This document shows positions 51,532 to 64,000 of a DNA stretch of 64,000 nt, one piece after another. Origin of the DNA: Spirodela intermedia (lineage: Eukaryota > Streptophyta > Magnoliopsida > Alismatales > Araceae); the NCBI GenBank assembly GCA_902729315.2, contig LR746276.1:6130169-6194168 (forward strand), written 5' to 3'. Position 1 is the stretch's first letter, and each line of letters opens with the position of its first letter. Both the position numbers and the translations under genes were made by a program. Below the pieces are notes generated by a model. That model saw only the letters and a list, made by a program, of their open reading frames with translations. It was not told the origin of the DNA and did not search any database.

Positions 51532-54355
51532 GCGTTATTATGTCTTTTAGTTAATTAATTAATTATGTATTTGTTGAACAGAAAAGATAATATGATTAAA
51601 AAGTTTGTGACTTAAGAAAATCCCGTAGAAAAGAAAACTAAAATAACAAGTGACAACTATAAAAAATAGATGTGGAGGATACATATACGGAACAGACATA
51701 CCCTTATTCTTAAAATCATACCCTCTGAAAGCCAATAATCTGAGATAGTTTGAAAAAAAAATTCAAACCCTTATTTGATACTGTAAATTCAATACTTACC
51801 AGGTTGAAACTATAAATTGTGTGGGAGGATGAAGCATTCTTGATTATACATTATATTCTACAAAGGTTTCCTTTAAAAAAATATTAGTTTTTGTATAAAA
51901 ACTAGGGATAACGTATTGAAAGTTTGATTATCTTGGAGAAGTTAAAATCCTTTCAAAAAAGTTAGACAAAAAAACCATGAATGTTGCATTCATTAGTTAT
52001 GTATAAAATGGCAGTGTTTATCATTTCATCTTATTAAATCTGAAATTATACACTACAAATAATTCAATATTTCTGGATCGTATTCACTATGAAGATGATT
52101 TTATATTTTAACAAACATATCTAATCCTTTTGTTAAAAGTTCATCAAATTGAGAACAATTAGTAGATGATCTAATTATGACGAACATAATATAGAGGAAA
52201 TAGAGCACAATGAAGAGAGGAACAAAAACGCTAGACTTGAAAAATGTTAAGGATCAAATGGTTTATATTAAAGAACGACCACTGTATTGACCCACAAGTT
52301 TTAATATCAAGGGTAAGTTAGATAAATATCTTTGGTTGGCATGTTTTTAGATTGACCTGGTTAAAAGTTTGTCAAATTGACAACCTTAGTTGTCTCCTGA
52401 TTTTTGTTTTTAATTATGAATGAACTTCTTGTTTTCGTAAAATACTCAAAGTATGTATGCATTTTTTATAACGTATAAGGATTTTTAGTAAACCTGTATT
52501 ACTCTTACAAGTTTGTGTATTCACAACTCTAATTACTTTTTGTCTATCATGTTGCTCAATGGAGCTGTTAATTCCTTCACAAGTAGCTGATGACTTATGT
52601 GTCTTGATGATGACCATAACACATTAAGAATAATTTGATATTTTCATGAAGTGCGAAAATGTATAAAGGGTATTCTAAGTATTTGTAGGATAATATAAGA
52701 GGATACAAAAATATGGACATCTATATTTGAATATTATTCATCAAGTAATATTGTGTAATATTTCTGCATTTTATCTGGATTTATTTCTGTTTAAATTAGG
52801 TATAAATAAGGTGCAACTGATCTTATTACTGGGCTTGAATTTAAGGTGAAATAGTTCTGATCATTGCTTCTGAACTTAAGGCATGATAGATCTGTGCATT
52901 TGGCGTAAATCTAAGGCTTTCTGGTTTCTGGATGGAGATTAAAAGGTTTCAGATCTATACGCCGTTAAACCGAAATCGATACCGATTACTGCGGCTAGAA
53001 ACGAAAACGAATGACAGGTTTCCTTATCCGATAACCGAATACTGTTTTCTACATCAGCAAAACAATCCGTAAAAACCCTAACCTCTGACTTTTGGAGTTG
53101 ACGGTTGAGTGTGATGAGGGAGAAAAAGAGGCTATGGAAGGAGAGGAAGGAGCAGAAGAAGAATGGAGAGGAAGAAGAAGAAGAAATGAGAGGAAGAGAT
53201 GGGAGAGAAAGAAGAAGAAGACGATTGGTAGGACTCCCGTCCGGAATACGATCCGGAGGACCGAAAATCAAGGAAGGAATAACGGGAACCCGGATCTGGA
53301 CTGATAATGGGAACATAAATATGGGATATAAAAATGGAAAATAGAAGATAAAACAGTAAAAAGAGTAGCTTGGGCTCCCGAGAACCCTAGAGTCAGTGGG
53401 GACGTTCGAGAGGCCTCCCGCTCTCCTACAGCCGCAGCTACCTTAGGAAACTACCCGGAAACCTCCTCCACTCCCCTTATCGTGAGTTGGTCAACCTTCA
53501 TAATCCTTATGGACCCATGATCGGATGCCCACTTCTGCCACGTCCGTCATCCATCTTCGAGATCTTCCATAGCTTTGGTTGGTTTCCGGAGATACGTGGG
53601 CACCAACCTATCCGTCAGGTTAGTTTCTCCGACGTGGGTAAGAGGATCCCGTGAGTCTTTCATCCGATACCAGTTGGGGGTCTAACGCTACTCCCTACTG
53701 CTTTCATCCTGTAAGGAGATAGTAACTAAAAATCTTTGCCTACAGATGATAACCAGAAACATCCTTGGACATTTATTTAAATCAACCGTAACTCACTTCT
53801 TATCAAAGCTTCAAATTTACTGTCATGTGTTACTTTCCGACATCAAAATCACGAATTTACCAATATCTTTGACAATTGAAGGAATTCCAAATGTCACTAG
53901 AGTGTTGTGTGAATTAATGCCTTACATTTCCAATAAGTGAAACAATATATAAACAAATCTGCTTCAGTGCCATGATTCAAATAGAACGTTGAATTTTAAA
54001 AATAATAATTAACATCGATTACATGGTACGGTATATAATCTGTATACCAATTGTCACGTCCTTGTGAAGAACGCATGGGAGAATTATCGTTAAATAATAA
54101 AAATGAATCAAAAACTCATGTGAAATAAGCTCCAATAGAAATTCCCAAATGAGGTTGTAGAGACCAAAGGGATGAAGCTGAAAGTTATGATTGGTCAGCC
54201 TTGTCTTCCGAGCTCCAGAGAGAGCCAAGGAGCTGAAAGCCGTTCCCCAGTAAAAAAAATTTCGAGAGTCAACCCTTCGGACCCCTCGTGAGGATCATCT
54301 TCAGTCAACAGGACTATACCTTCGACGATCGACAGCCGAACTCTTCGGATCATAT
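51532..54355. other. Intergenic AT-rich DNA with a purine-rich tract
   Basis: No gene is supported. 51540-52900 is AT-rich. 53115-53222 is strongly purine-rich on the plus strand. 53340-53750 is mixed and resembles LTR or leader sequence (CCCGAGAACCCTAG..), but no ends were found. 54000-54355 is the GLR-E 3' flank. Confidence 0.4.
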
Positions 54356-55779
54356 TTACTCTCGAGTTGCTTCGATGTGCTCTCTATAAGAGACGGACCC
54401 GCGTTCGGGAGGGCTAGCAAGATTCGGAACTGGAGTTCCCCCTTCCGTTTGATTGAAGTTACTTAATGGTGTCGGACAGCCACTGGTGTACGGCGACGCC
54501 ATTCCATATCCCGACCTGTCGGTGAAAGGTGAAGCCGTTGGGTCTCTGGCGCTCCCCCCGCAGCCACATGAAGATCCCAGCGAATCCCCCTTGTTCGATC
54601 TCCTCTCATCCTTTGCCTGCTTCCTGAACGTGTAGGAGTTCAAATCTCTCTCGTTGTAACTTTTAGTCAACTCCGTCACTTTCTGCCAGAGGGTCTCGCC
54701 AGAGTCGGTTTCTCGCGGAGCTTGCAGTTTCTGATATACGAATGAGGACGAGAACGCCAGAAATGCTGCGCCGGAGGCGACGCCTGTGATGAGAAAGAGA
54801 CCCCAGAAGTTGGCAAAATTGAGGCTATCGGATGTAAGGCTGCTCTCCTGGAAGACGCAGCTCTCCAGGTCTCCGAACCATCTCTTCTCGATCGTCACCA
54901 TCCTGTCGCCCTCAGCTATTTCCAGGATGGCCCTCGAGAGGTCGGGTACCAGGGGAGATCCCTTGGGGAAGACCTAGACGTTTTATGAAATTAGGTAAGA
55001 ATCATTGAGATGCATTAAACCATTCAACTCAAATGGGGAATGTGATCTTGTAAGAGCGACACAAGTGAGGGGACTCACGAATCCGAATCCCCCAGCTTTG
55101 TAGCGTGGCCCCGCCATGGTGTAATCATTGCAGTGGTCCTTGAGGAAGAACCTGAGATATGGGATCTCGTCGACGATGGCGCCGACGCCTCCGTTTCTGC
55201 TCCCTTTAGAGAGGGCCTCACGGTACTCCTCGGGTGACTTAAAGGGCTTCAGCTTCTCCTCTTTAAAGCCCTCCTCCAAGAGCACTCCTCTGGTGAAAGA
55301 ATTTCTTAGGTACCCGACATACTCTTCCCGACGGATGAGTTCCTTGAACTCTGTAGTGGTCGGCCTTAGGTGCTTCACCGTGAGCATGGAGGTCAAGCTG
55401 GCGGTGTAGCTCGACTGCAATACCAGCACAACAAACACCCAAATGATCACCACCACCCTTGATAGGTTGCTAACCATCTTCTCCTCTGAAGCCAAGCGTC
55501 AATCAAGAAACAATAAAAAAGTCCGTTGTCAATAGATTTTCTAGGTTTTATGCTCTTCAAATGAACAACAACGAGTTTTTAATCGCAAGAAACCCTTGAT
55601 AATGGGTCTTCCAATGGAAGGAACACCGTCCCTCTCCAGTGGACCAAATGGACAAAAGAAGGTAAGGAATGGTCAAAGAAGCCCATGTTCTAGACATTTA
55701 TATCCACCAGATTGTCGGCGTCCGTTAGTCCCTCAATAATAATAATAACAAAAAATATAGGGAGAGAGAGGGAGAGGGG

Positions 55780-55810
<31 letters not shown>

Positions 55811-58461
55811 TTTACTTACTGTGTGAAAAGACAAGCGTAGAGAAAATGAAGTAGGACGCGGTGCCAATCTGGTGGCCCAACGGGCCACGGAAGTCGTCGT
55901 TGACTCGGTGCTCAAGAATCCACACCACTAAACCGGTGAAGACGAAGAAGGCCCCACTGACTATCCAAAGCGTCCCACTCAGCGGTCTCATGAAAATCCA
56001 CGCGCTCATTCTTCGGTCGTCCCTCAATGGCACCACCATCGACACCGCGGACGTCGCGTAGGGGAGCGTGAAATCGGCGTAGTTCGACCGGTTGGCCGTG
56101 ATCGTCACGTCCCCCACCAGCCCATCGAATTTCTGCCGATGATACAGAAAATAGTTGACATGTTCATTTAATCCTTACATGTAAATCATACCATGTATCC
56201 TGATTTGTAGCTGGACCTTAATTATCAGGTAAAGCTACGGTAATCAGAAAATCCCTCTATTTGAATCAGACGATTTCACGAATACGCATCATTTGAGATA
56301 AAATTAATAATAACTTATCGGGTTTGAAGGGCAGACCTGCTCGAACACCTGGCGGACGAGGTCATTGTACTTGGGTGAGGGCATCCCGTCGGGTCGATGG
56401 AGCTGGAAGTACTCAACTGGAAAGGCATACGGCAGCTGCTCCAAAGCGGCTTCGAACACTTCGATGGCGAACCCGCTGACGACCAGCTTCCCTGTCTGTG
56501 GGTCGGGGTCCGCCCTCAGGAAAGGATGGAACCCCGGATCGACAGGACCAGGCACTAAGATCTTCAGCTTCTTCCCGATCATTGGATTGACCCACCCCTT
56601 CGGCACCACCACCGTATCTCCGGGCCAGATGACTGTGGAAAGTTCGTCCGTGGAAGGGCTTGAGCGGTCTCCATCGATGTCCCGAGTCAGGCGATCCTCC
56701 GTCCAAAACCCGATCGTCCTTTCAGCCTCGCCTACAACGTTGACTATCTCGAAGGCTGGTCTGTTAAGTTGACCCCCGACGAGCTGGAAATGACCGCTGA
56801 CGCCGGTGAACTCTGTGCGAAGGATCTCATCGAGAAGTCGTTCACCTGTGTTGGAGAACCCGAGTGCAGTCAGATCTGGCGGATCCCTAAGTCCCCTTAA
56901 CTGAGAATAGCCTGGATCAACCGCACCGACTTTCTCAGCCGCCATGGCCAGTGCCCAGACCGTGTCGTATGCCCACAGCCCATAGACAGTCAGATCGGAG
57001 ATATCAGACAGAGGATTCTCCTTCCGAGAATCCCTAAGCCATCTGCTTTTGAAATCCTGGAGCTTATTTGATTTAACGACATGGGGCTTCAGGCCGACGA
57101 CACCTAACAGGTCCTTACGAAGGACCGATGGTTCCACGGTGCCCAATAGGCTGGTCAACCCTTCGGACAGAATCCACGCGAACCCCTTGCTCATCATTCT
57201 TGCCTCGTTGGCCTTCGCAAAGAATCTCAAAGCTAGCCTCGTCGTCATGTGGACAAGGAAGACCCGGCTCTCCATGTTCATCAGCTTGTAGAGCTCCTTC
57301 GAGATGAAATCATCGGACGCTGACGGCGGGATGGAGCTACTGTAAGGAGCGCGAGCTCCGACGGCTTTAATCGCATCAACGATGTACGGCATCATCCCTG
57401 TCCCGTACTCCGACTGCTCGTATATCGGAACGACCTGTTTCCAGCCGAACTTTCTGACGAGGGCGGCTATGGATTTTGCCTGGGAGGAGTCGTTCACTGC
57501 GGTGCGGACGAAGAACGGGGTCTTCACCGGGGAGACAGATGGGCTTGTCGCCGAGAAGGAGATGACCGGGACCTTGCTCCTGTTTCCGAGGTCAACGACG
57601 AAGGATGCTTCATCGGAGGTCTGTGGCCCGACGATCGCCTGAACTCGTTCGTTGATCATTAGATCAACAGCTGCATGAATCAAATCAAGCGAGGAAACTT
57701 GAACAAAGCTTGGCATTTATGGAATTTATTCAAGACATAATGAATTACAGAAACAGGATAGAATCTGAAGAAACTGGATAGATCAAAGAGGTGGAATGTC
57801 TTACCGCTAATTGTGAAGGGGAATAATCAATCAGACTATGGAATCAACTTTCTGAATATAGTAGTATTGAGGAAGCACTCCGGAAAAGTAGAGACGAAAG
57901 TATTTCGGAAATATCTGGATGTTTTTGTAGCGAGCTATCTGTCATTTATGTTGTCATGTCTTATAAGATACAAATAGCGAAAATCCTTTCGTGAATCCCG
58001 CCCCCAATCTCCAGATGAGATTGGGGGAATCAAAACTAGGTTTTCTCTTTTCTACCACATCTATGTTTCAAAATCAAACTTCTTCAAGTCAACAATAAAA
58101 TCTGAAGAGGTGTATGGATGAGATCTGCCAAAATCGGGAGAAACGGCGTACCAGCAGAGGCTGCGGTGACGGGATCTCGCTGGGATTCCCGAAATCGAAG
58201 GTCCAGCCTGGTGGTGTAGTTCGTATGAGCAAGGTAGAAGTCGGAGACGGCAATCTCCATACAGAGGCGGCTCATTTTCCCAACCGGAGATCTCAGGTTG
58301 AGAACGACGCCCACCTTGAACGGCGACGGCGACTCATCGGTGACAATCACCTCCCCGTCCCTAGCCGACCGCGATGGCTGGGCAGAAAAAGATGGAAACA
58401 GCAGGAGAAAGATGAATAGGGAGTTTGAGAGGAGCGGCATAGGGCTCGCAGCTCTTCTCAT
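54356..58461 (-). CDS. GLR: GLR-E: intact glutamate receptor-like channel, 993 aa
   Basis: Minus-strand exons 58152-58461, 56337-57670, 55820-56132, 55079-55485 and 54356-54973 join in phase. The signal peptide (about 1-27) is followed by a PBP1-like domain with NERVQAIVGPQTSDEASF, the classic GLR block. Lobe S1 includes DVTITANRSNYADFTLPY. M1 is about 603-621, a pore helix follows, M3 is about 663-688 with SSYTASLTSMLT. Lobe S2 has DEIPY (Glu 759, Tyr 762), then VFPKGSPLVPDLS and M4 (about 842-866). The ~125-residue tail has the SYTFRKQAKDE block also seen in GLR-D. Sequence features suggest the GLR2 clade. It shares exon phases with GLR-A to -C but is clearly diverged, so it predates the recent duplications. 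It should be a functional amino-acid-gated Ca2+-permeable channel subunit. Confidence 0.9.
55761..55810. repeat. GA-rich run in intron 3 of GLR-E
   Basis: Interrupted GA/GGA run ending 9 bases from exon 3, on the donor side. Confidence 0.9.
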
Positions 58462-59354
58462 CGGGCCAGAGGGAGGTAGACGGAGCGAAGACTTGTCGGG
58501 GCGAACTTCGCACCCACAAGATCTTTATTGCACACGGAACTGTCCGTAGAAGAATTAGTCAAAATAAAGAGGAGAAGGGACAGGTGGGCTACGCAAGATG
58601 ATTTTCAACTCTCATGAAGGAAGAAATGCCGCACTTGTTCGTAGTTAGAAAAGATCTGGTTTTTGCGTAACAGCGAGCCGTAGATGCATTCGGGTGCGGC
58701 CGTCGATCTTTCAGCTCGATTCGGCACGTGGTTTGGCCTAGACGGATTGTCCACCAGCAAGGTGTTCGATGTTTTCTCTTCCATGTTTACAAGAGAAAAT
58801 AATAATTTTCAAAGGTTACAGGTCAAACTTAGTTTTATCTTGAAAAATATTATAAAAATTAAATATTAAAGGAAATAATTTATTTTCACTTCTGACAATG
58901 AAAAACGGCTGACTCGCAGGATTGCATAGGCGAAAAGAGGGTAGAGAAACCGTTCAAATAAAACCACCATAGTCATTGGCAGATGGGAAATATCTAGCCT
59001 AATATGAATTAGTAGAAAGAGGTTGATGTGATAATTTAGTATACTAGGAACGGCGTCACCCGCCACAAAGCCAAAATTCACGTAAATTTCACAACAAATG
59101 TACAGTCAATGATAAATATCGTCCATTATCTTTCTTGAAATCATGAAATTCCTATTAAATCTAACATTCTGTCGCATTATAAGGGAAGGCACAAGAACTA
59201 TGAGCTCTCACATCTGTCCGGAATTGTGTGATGTGTGGAAAACAGTAAACAATCAGAGTCATCTTAGATTGCAAAAATATTATGTCTTACACCGTTTGCA
59301 TATGATCTTTAAAAGTCCCATAAATATCATGTTCTCAATATTGCCGTTGTGAAA

Positions 59355-59388
<34 letters not shown>

Positions 59389-60869
59389 TACTCAAAGGTC
59401 ATGATGGATTTTGTAAACTCTCCTTGGTGCCAATTTACTTAAATAATTTGTGCAATAATAATTCTTTTCCTTGTCTTCTATACTCTTACGCATGAATTGC
59501 AACTTACAGGAAAAATCATCATCTTTCCTCTTCTTGAAAAGTATTTTTCATAAATGCAAAAAACAACGTTCTTAATCCTTGAATTTAAGAGTACCAACAA
59601 ATTCAGATATCCTTGGAGAAAAGCCAAGCATGGTCCTGGGTGTGTTTGAGATAAGCCTAAATAGTAGATTCCAGGCTAGAGGCTTTATGAAGCCCATGCC
59701 TGGTCCTTTGTACGTACTTAGAAGAGAGATGGAATTATAGAGATTGGGGGCAGTGACAAAGAAAGATTATCAAATGGGTGGCTCTAACGTGACATTTTCT
59801 AGTTTCCTCTATGTGCTTGATCGGGGGAAGAAAGATAATAAGATTCAAACAAAATAATTACTGATTGGAAAAAAATGTTGACCAACAAATAGTTAATTTA
59901 GTTAAATTTATTTAATAGTTAATTTAGTTTACAAAAACTTTCCTAGAAGGTATCACAAGGTCATCTTCTTTTAGTCACTCGGCCGACCTTAAACAGATGT
60001 GCAGAAACACACGACTCAAGGGATATCTAGTCTTCACTTCTTATGGACGATACATTGTGGATAAACTTCCCTCAAATGAACAATTAAGCATGATGATCAG
60101 AGGGTGACATTTGAGGGGGTTGTGGATTATACCTTATCCTTCGAAGAGCTTTCAGTGCACTCCCTCTTTGCATCCTAGAACTCTTTCAGTAGATGTCTGA
60201 CTTATGGTGTGAGTCTCCTTGCAAAAGAACCTCATTGGAGCACTTCAAGTCACATTAAATTCGTGCTTTCCGCAACATACTCACTTGCGCATGCGAAGGT
60301 ATGCTCAATGCGTTTGTCCACTCGTGCAGGCCCCGTTCATCTTGTGGTGAGATAGATTTCTTTCTCTTTGCAAGTAACCTCGTAGCAACAATGTAAAACA
60401 GTTGTAGTCATCGCGTGGAACCCTTCTCCTTCAAAACAAAGCACGATATTGGTCCTCTTTCAATGACTCCATCCTATGGGAAGATCTTTATTTAACATTA
60501 GGTCAAGATATATGTACATAGTACGGTATTGAAGTAATCTAGAATCACTACAATGAAGTTCATGCTATCCGTCTATGATCTAACTGGCACTGGGCACCTC
60601 ACATGACAAAAGTTAGGATACATGAATTTGAGTTGACAATATAGATTTGTGTGTCTCCTTGTGACATTCTTAAGCCTCATCGGGATACTTTTCTTCAAGA
60701 GAGATTTGGGACTCACCTTGATTTTGAGCACCACTATTGTCAGTTTTTCATTGATGATGGCTTCTCAATGAATGAGTTTGAGCTCATCTGCGCTGCCAAC
60801 CTCTCTACGCTATTACAGCATACTTAGCAATTGAAGAGGATTCACCATTCGGTTACTACTCTTGGCACC
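58462..60869. other. Intergenic; GLR-E 5' flank and unassigned sequence
   Basis: 58462-58700 is the likely GLR-E promoter and 5' UTR. The rest gives only short unsupported frames. Part of 59960-60870 may be decayed retrotransposon sequence upstream or downstream of the gag at 60870, but I cannot align it. Confidence 0.35.
59357..59384. repeat. (TA)n microsatellite
   Basis: About 28 bases of alternating AT. Confidence 0.95.
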
Positions 60870-61360
60870 ACATGCGCCACCATAGTACAAAGTACACCTT
60901 GATGTATAATCCTTCATGCCATGGGGTGAGGCATAGATGGGACAACCCTACATTGGCGAGGTATTTCATTGGGTACTGTACGCCCTTTTGGGTTCTCTTT
61001 GGGGCTTATCTCATTGCTGCTGGTAGTCATGTTTATAGTGGCCATGTCTGCTTCCACAATCTCCACCACGACTACGACATAGTGCCAACATTGCCTATTA
61101 TCATCTTGATACCTAGTTGCCGACTTTGAATCAACTATGCTGCTGCCCTTGTGCTCTACCAAGGCATAAATCATGGTCATGGCTGACTATATGTCACTAG
61201 CTTCCCAGTTTTGTAGCTCTACCTATGCCCAATCATAGAGGCCTGCCATCAAATTGAAAAACTTATCGTGGTAAGACTTGTTCTTGATATCCAGGACTAG
61301 TTAAGCAAAGTACTTCATGTACTCTATAATGAATCAAGTATGGCATAACAAGTCGAGCAC
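60870..61360 (-). pseudogene. Ty3/gypsy gag remnant
   Basis: The minus strand shows DIKNKSYHDKFFNLMAGLYD followed by a stop, then VELQNWEASD (about 61200-61310). This aligns with the gag block DI..MSEKDKLF.F..GL..WA..EL of gypsy elements. The opposite-strand frame at 60872-61129 is a shadow. Stops prevent function. Confidence 0.55.
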
Positions 61361-61776
61361 ATCTCAATTCATATACACATTATTTGTAGGAAAGTACTAT
61401 ATTAATCATTGAGAACATATCACACATCCTAATAGAGGGTTGGGAATAGTTCTCCCCATAATCATGTCACCACAATATTGTGTCATTGGGAAGGTAAATG
61501 TTAGTAAGTATTAAGTTTCCTTGTTTTAGGGTTTGCACCGCCAAGAAATAGTGTTAAGATCCCTTAAAAAATTTCCTATCTCTTGGGTATTCTATGTGCT
61601 GGATGACATCTTAGATTTAGGAACCTTTACTCAAGTCAGTTTGCCTAGCCTTATGATGGCTCAAAAATCGTTGTTATTAAGATCATCAATCTTACATTTA
61701 TAAATTGATTTTTGGAGGTTAGTTTTCTTGAAAAATTAGTGGAAAATTAGGTTGAACTTAGGGAGGATTTGAAATC

Positions 61777-61929
61777 ATGAAGTCCACACGTGTTTTGTTA
61801 ATTTTGGCGGTGATGCTCACTATATGCTTCGTCAAGGGGGGAAAATTCAGCCAATGCTCATTTCTGTCTCCTAATGATCTTCATGAATCACAGGAACCAT
61901 GGATTAACTCTGATCCTTCAGCAAATTGA
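61777..61929 (+). CDS. Candidate small secreted peptide, 50 aa
   Basis: A 50-codon frame starts MKSTRVLLILAVMLTICFVK, which has the shape of a signal peptide: two basic residues, a ~14-residue hydrophobic core, and probable cleavage near residue 21-22. The mature part would be about 29 residues, with one cysteine (28) and an acidic, Pro- and Asn-containing end (PWINSDPSAN). I recognise no family. It stands alone between a gag remnant and unassigned DNA. It could be a secreted signalling peptide, the first exon of a larger gene, or a chance frame. Confidence 0.35.
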   Translation: MKSTRVLLILAVMLTICFVKGGKFSQCSFLSPNDLHESQEPWINSDPSAN

Positions 61930-64000
61930 TAGAATCAACTCACTGAACTGGAAAGACGCATAGAGCTCACAAAAATGAAAATTGTAATAAACTGAAATCA
62001 AAGTTCACTTACAATACAGGAAATGGAATGAAAATAGAAATAAACTTCTATCTTCTACCTCTTATTTTGACGGACATGGGGAGCATGCGGCGGCCACGTG
62101 CAAGACGCTCGAATGGTTGATTCTCTTCTTGTTGTGCCAAGGGAGGAGATCTACTATCGTGCCTTATGCTGTCACCACCCGAAAGGAAAGGAGGGAAGAG
62201 CTGGCACACCTATGGTGTGCAGTTGGCATCGAGGGAGAAGGGAAGAGGAGGCTGGTTCCATGGTAGGAGAGAACCACACCCAACAGGGGAAGAGGAAGAG
62301 GTGATTGCGAATGCGGGGGCCAGCTGGTGGCCGGTTCTCTTTTAAGATCGTAGGCCCTATTGTAGGCATACCCCTTATGCTCCTCTCAATTTGTAAAAAT
62401 AACAAGTCAGTTTTATAATTTTATGTTTTTATGTTCACTAATTCTTCAATAACCGATGATGAAATTAAGAATAAATATATGCACATGCTTATGCATCAGG
62501 ATTATCTATTAATCCTCTTCTCTCCAACAATTATTAATCATTTATTTCTTCTCTCATTAATCTTGATGCTCCCATCCTGGTATAAAATAAGAAAATGATA
62601 CAATTCAAAAACCATCATGTGAAAATGCATAAGTAGAGCATTAAATGTGTACTCATCATATTCCTATATTTCTTAGACTTTAAACAATATTCTTATTGCC
62701 CCTTTAACATGATCATTGCTTGAGTTATCACCTTATGTGCCCACTAAAGTGAAATTCAATAACATGACGTTTGGTGAGGGCTTCCAACGCCTTTTAAAAC
62801 TCTTGAACGTCTACCCATAAAGTCTACTTCAATTGTCAAATAATATTTAGCATATATGATTATCTTACTTGCAATCACTTTCAAGGCTTCCAACTACAGT
62901 TCTCTAGTTAAGCTAATATTTTTTGAGCTAAAATATTTCTCCACTATTGGAGCATTAAATTCATATTATTTTGATGGTAAAAAATATATAAGATCAATTA
63001 AATGATAAAATTAAGTTTAATGATCACGAATTGGTTGATAAATAAATACTATTTATGCGTGTAGGAGCTTAGTTGAAGATAAACTTAAAAATAATAGTAA
63101 CCATGACAAATATCCAAATAGGAATTCAAGAAATATATCTCAATATCATAATATTCAATTGTAAATTTGATAGAGTTTAATACTTTATTACCTTACATGT
63201 TGATATGAAAACGGCCAATATTTATAGAAACTCTCATTGTGAGAGATCAATGATTATTCCTTCAAATCAACGAGAGTTTACAAAATCAAATACGAGTATG
63301 AAATATAGCTTAGTACAGTAGATATCAGTGATGATATATCATTACTTCTGGTTCTTGGTAATATAAAATTAATTAATTAAAATTTTACTACTGATATTGT
63401 CCCTCAAGATTCTTTGAATAGTGCATATTATTTATGAAGTAATTTTAAATATTATGTATCTCCCAAGTTGTGATTCTGCATATTGAGATCATGATTTAAT
63501 ATGTATAGTTGATAATCCTAGTTTTTCTGAGGTGATTTGGATAAGTTAATATTGCCAGATCATTATAATATTTTAAGGTTTATTATTGATTTGTTTTGAT
63601 GGCAACAGATCACTTCGAGGCGTGGTCAAACTATAACCTTCAGATATAGTTTGACCACCCTACCATCTAGAAACCTTATTCTAAAAAAGAATTTAGATGT
63701 TCTTCCAATAAAGTCAAACATCAAGAAGACATCAAGTTAAGGAAGTGAATTCAAGTTATATCAGATATTTATTGAATAGATCAAAGTGATAGTGTATTAT
63801 ACATTTAGTTAGCTTCACAACAAAAGAGAACATCAAGAACCAAGTATTTATCATCATCTTCTTCATCAAATTTCTGAACACATTCAAACTAAATGACAAC
63901 TTTATAAAATAACTCACAATGAAATTTTTCATTATTTTTATGTGGGTGAATCTTGATTTAGTCAATCAAGGAAATAAAATTGTGATCAATTATTACCCTC
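61930..64000. other. Unassigned AT-rich DNA
   Basis: A GC-richer stretch at 62060-62330 gives short frames on both strands with no recognised domain. The rest is AT-rich with no supported gene. Confidence 0.3.

Noticed and set aside
52939-53316. 125-codon Ser/Leu-rich minus-strand frame
   Set aside because: It is produced by the purine-rich tract on the opposite strand.
60872-61129. 85-codon plus-strand frame with hydrophobic stretch considered as a membrane protein
   Set aside because: It is antisense to a gypsy gag remnant that explains the conserved frame.

Overview
This is nuclear DNA of a flowering plant, possibly a monocot (low confidence; lineage is judged only from style). The evidence is spliced genes with GT/AG introns, ionotropic glutamate receptor-like (GLR) genes of plant type, a plant-type tRNA m6t6A methyltransferase gene (TRMO), and many decayed Ty3/gypsy retrotransposons, one with an initiator-Met primer binding site. 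I see no rRNA, tRNA or CRISPR.

Layout. 1-13.9 kb is retrotransposon debris: a large inverted repeat of gypsy 3' ends, two copies of a long LTR family (called R1 here), an Athila-like gag, and two oppositely oriented gypsy gag-pol remnants. 13.9-32.4 kb is a duplicated block: TRMO tail (+), GLR-A (-), TRMO fragment 1 (+), GLR-B (-), GLR-G remnant (-), GLR-D' remnant (-), TRMO fragment 2 (+), the last split by an R1 solo LTR with a 5-bp target duplication. 32.4-40.6 kb is a second retrotransposon cluster. 40.8-51.5 kb is the best-preserved repeat unit: intact TRMO (+, nine exons, 398 aa), GLR-C (-), GLR-D remnant (-). 54.4-58.5 kb holds a more distant intact GLR-E (-). 58.5-64 kb is mostly unassigned, with one gag remnant and a possible 50-residue secreted peptide.

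The main result is a tandem segmental duplication whose unit is a TRMO gene converging on one or more GLR genes. Seven GLR loci and four TRMO loci are traceable. GLR-B (912 aa) and GLR-E (993 aa) have complete reading frames through five exons. GLR-C is complete through the fourth membrane segment but has a nonsense codon at the start of its cytosolic tail. GLR-A is broken by a 2-bp deletion. The rest are remnants. GLR-A and GLR-B share an almost identical ~1.2-kb stretch over exon 2 while their flanks differ, which suggests gene conversion.

Function. GLRs are amino-acid-gated cation channels used in Ca2+ and wound or defence signalling. TRMO methylates t6A37 of tRNA and has no known link to GLRs, so the pairing looks positional: the TRMO/GLR unit was copied as DNA. 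Exon boundaries were set by eye from reading-frame phase, splice dinucleotides and comparison among the copies.
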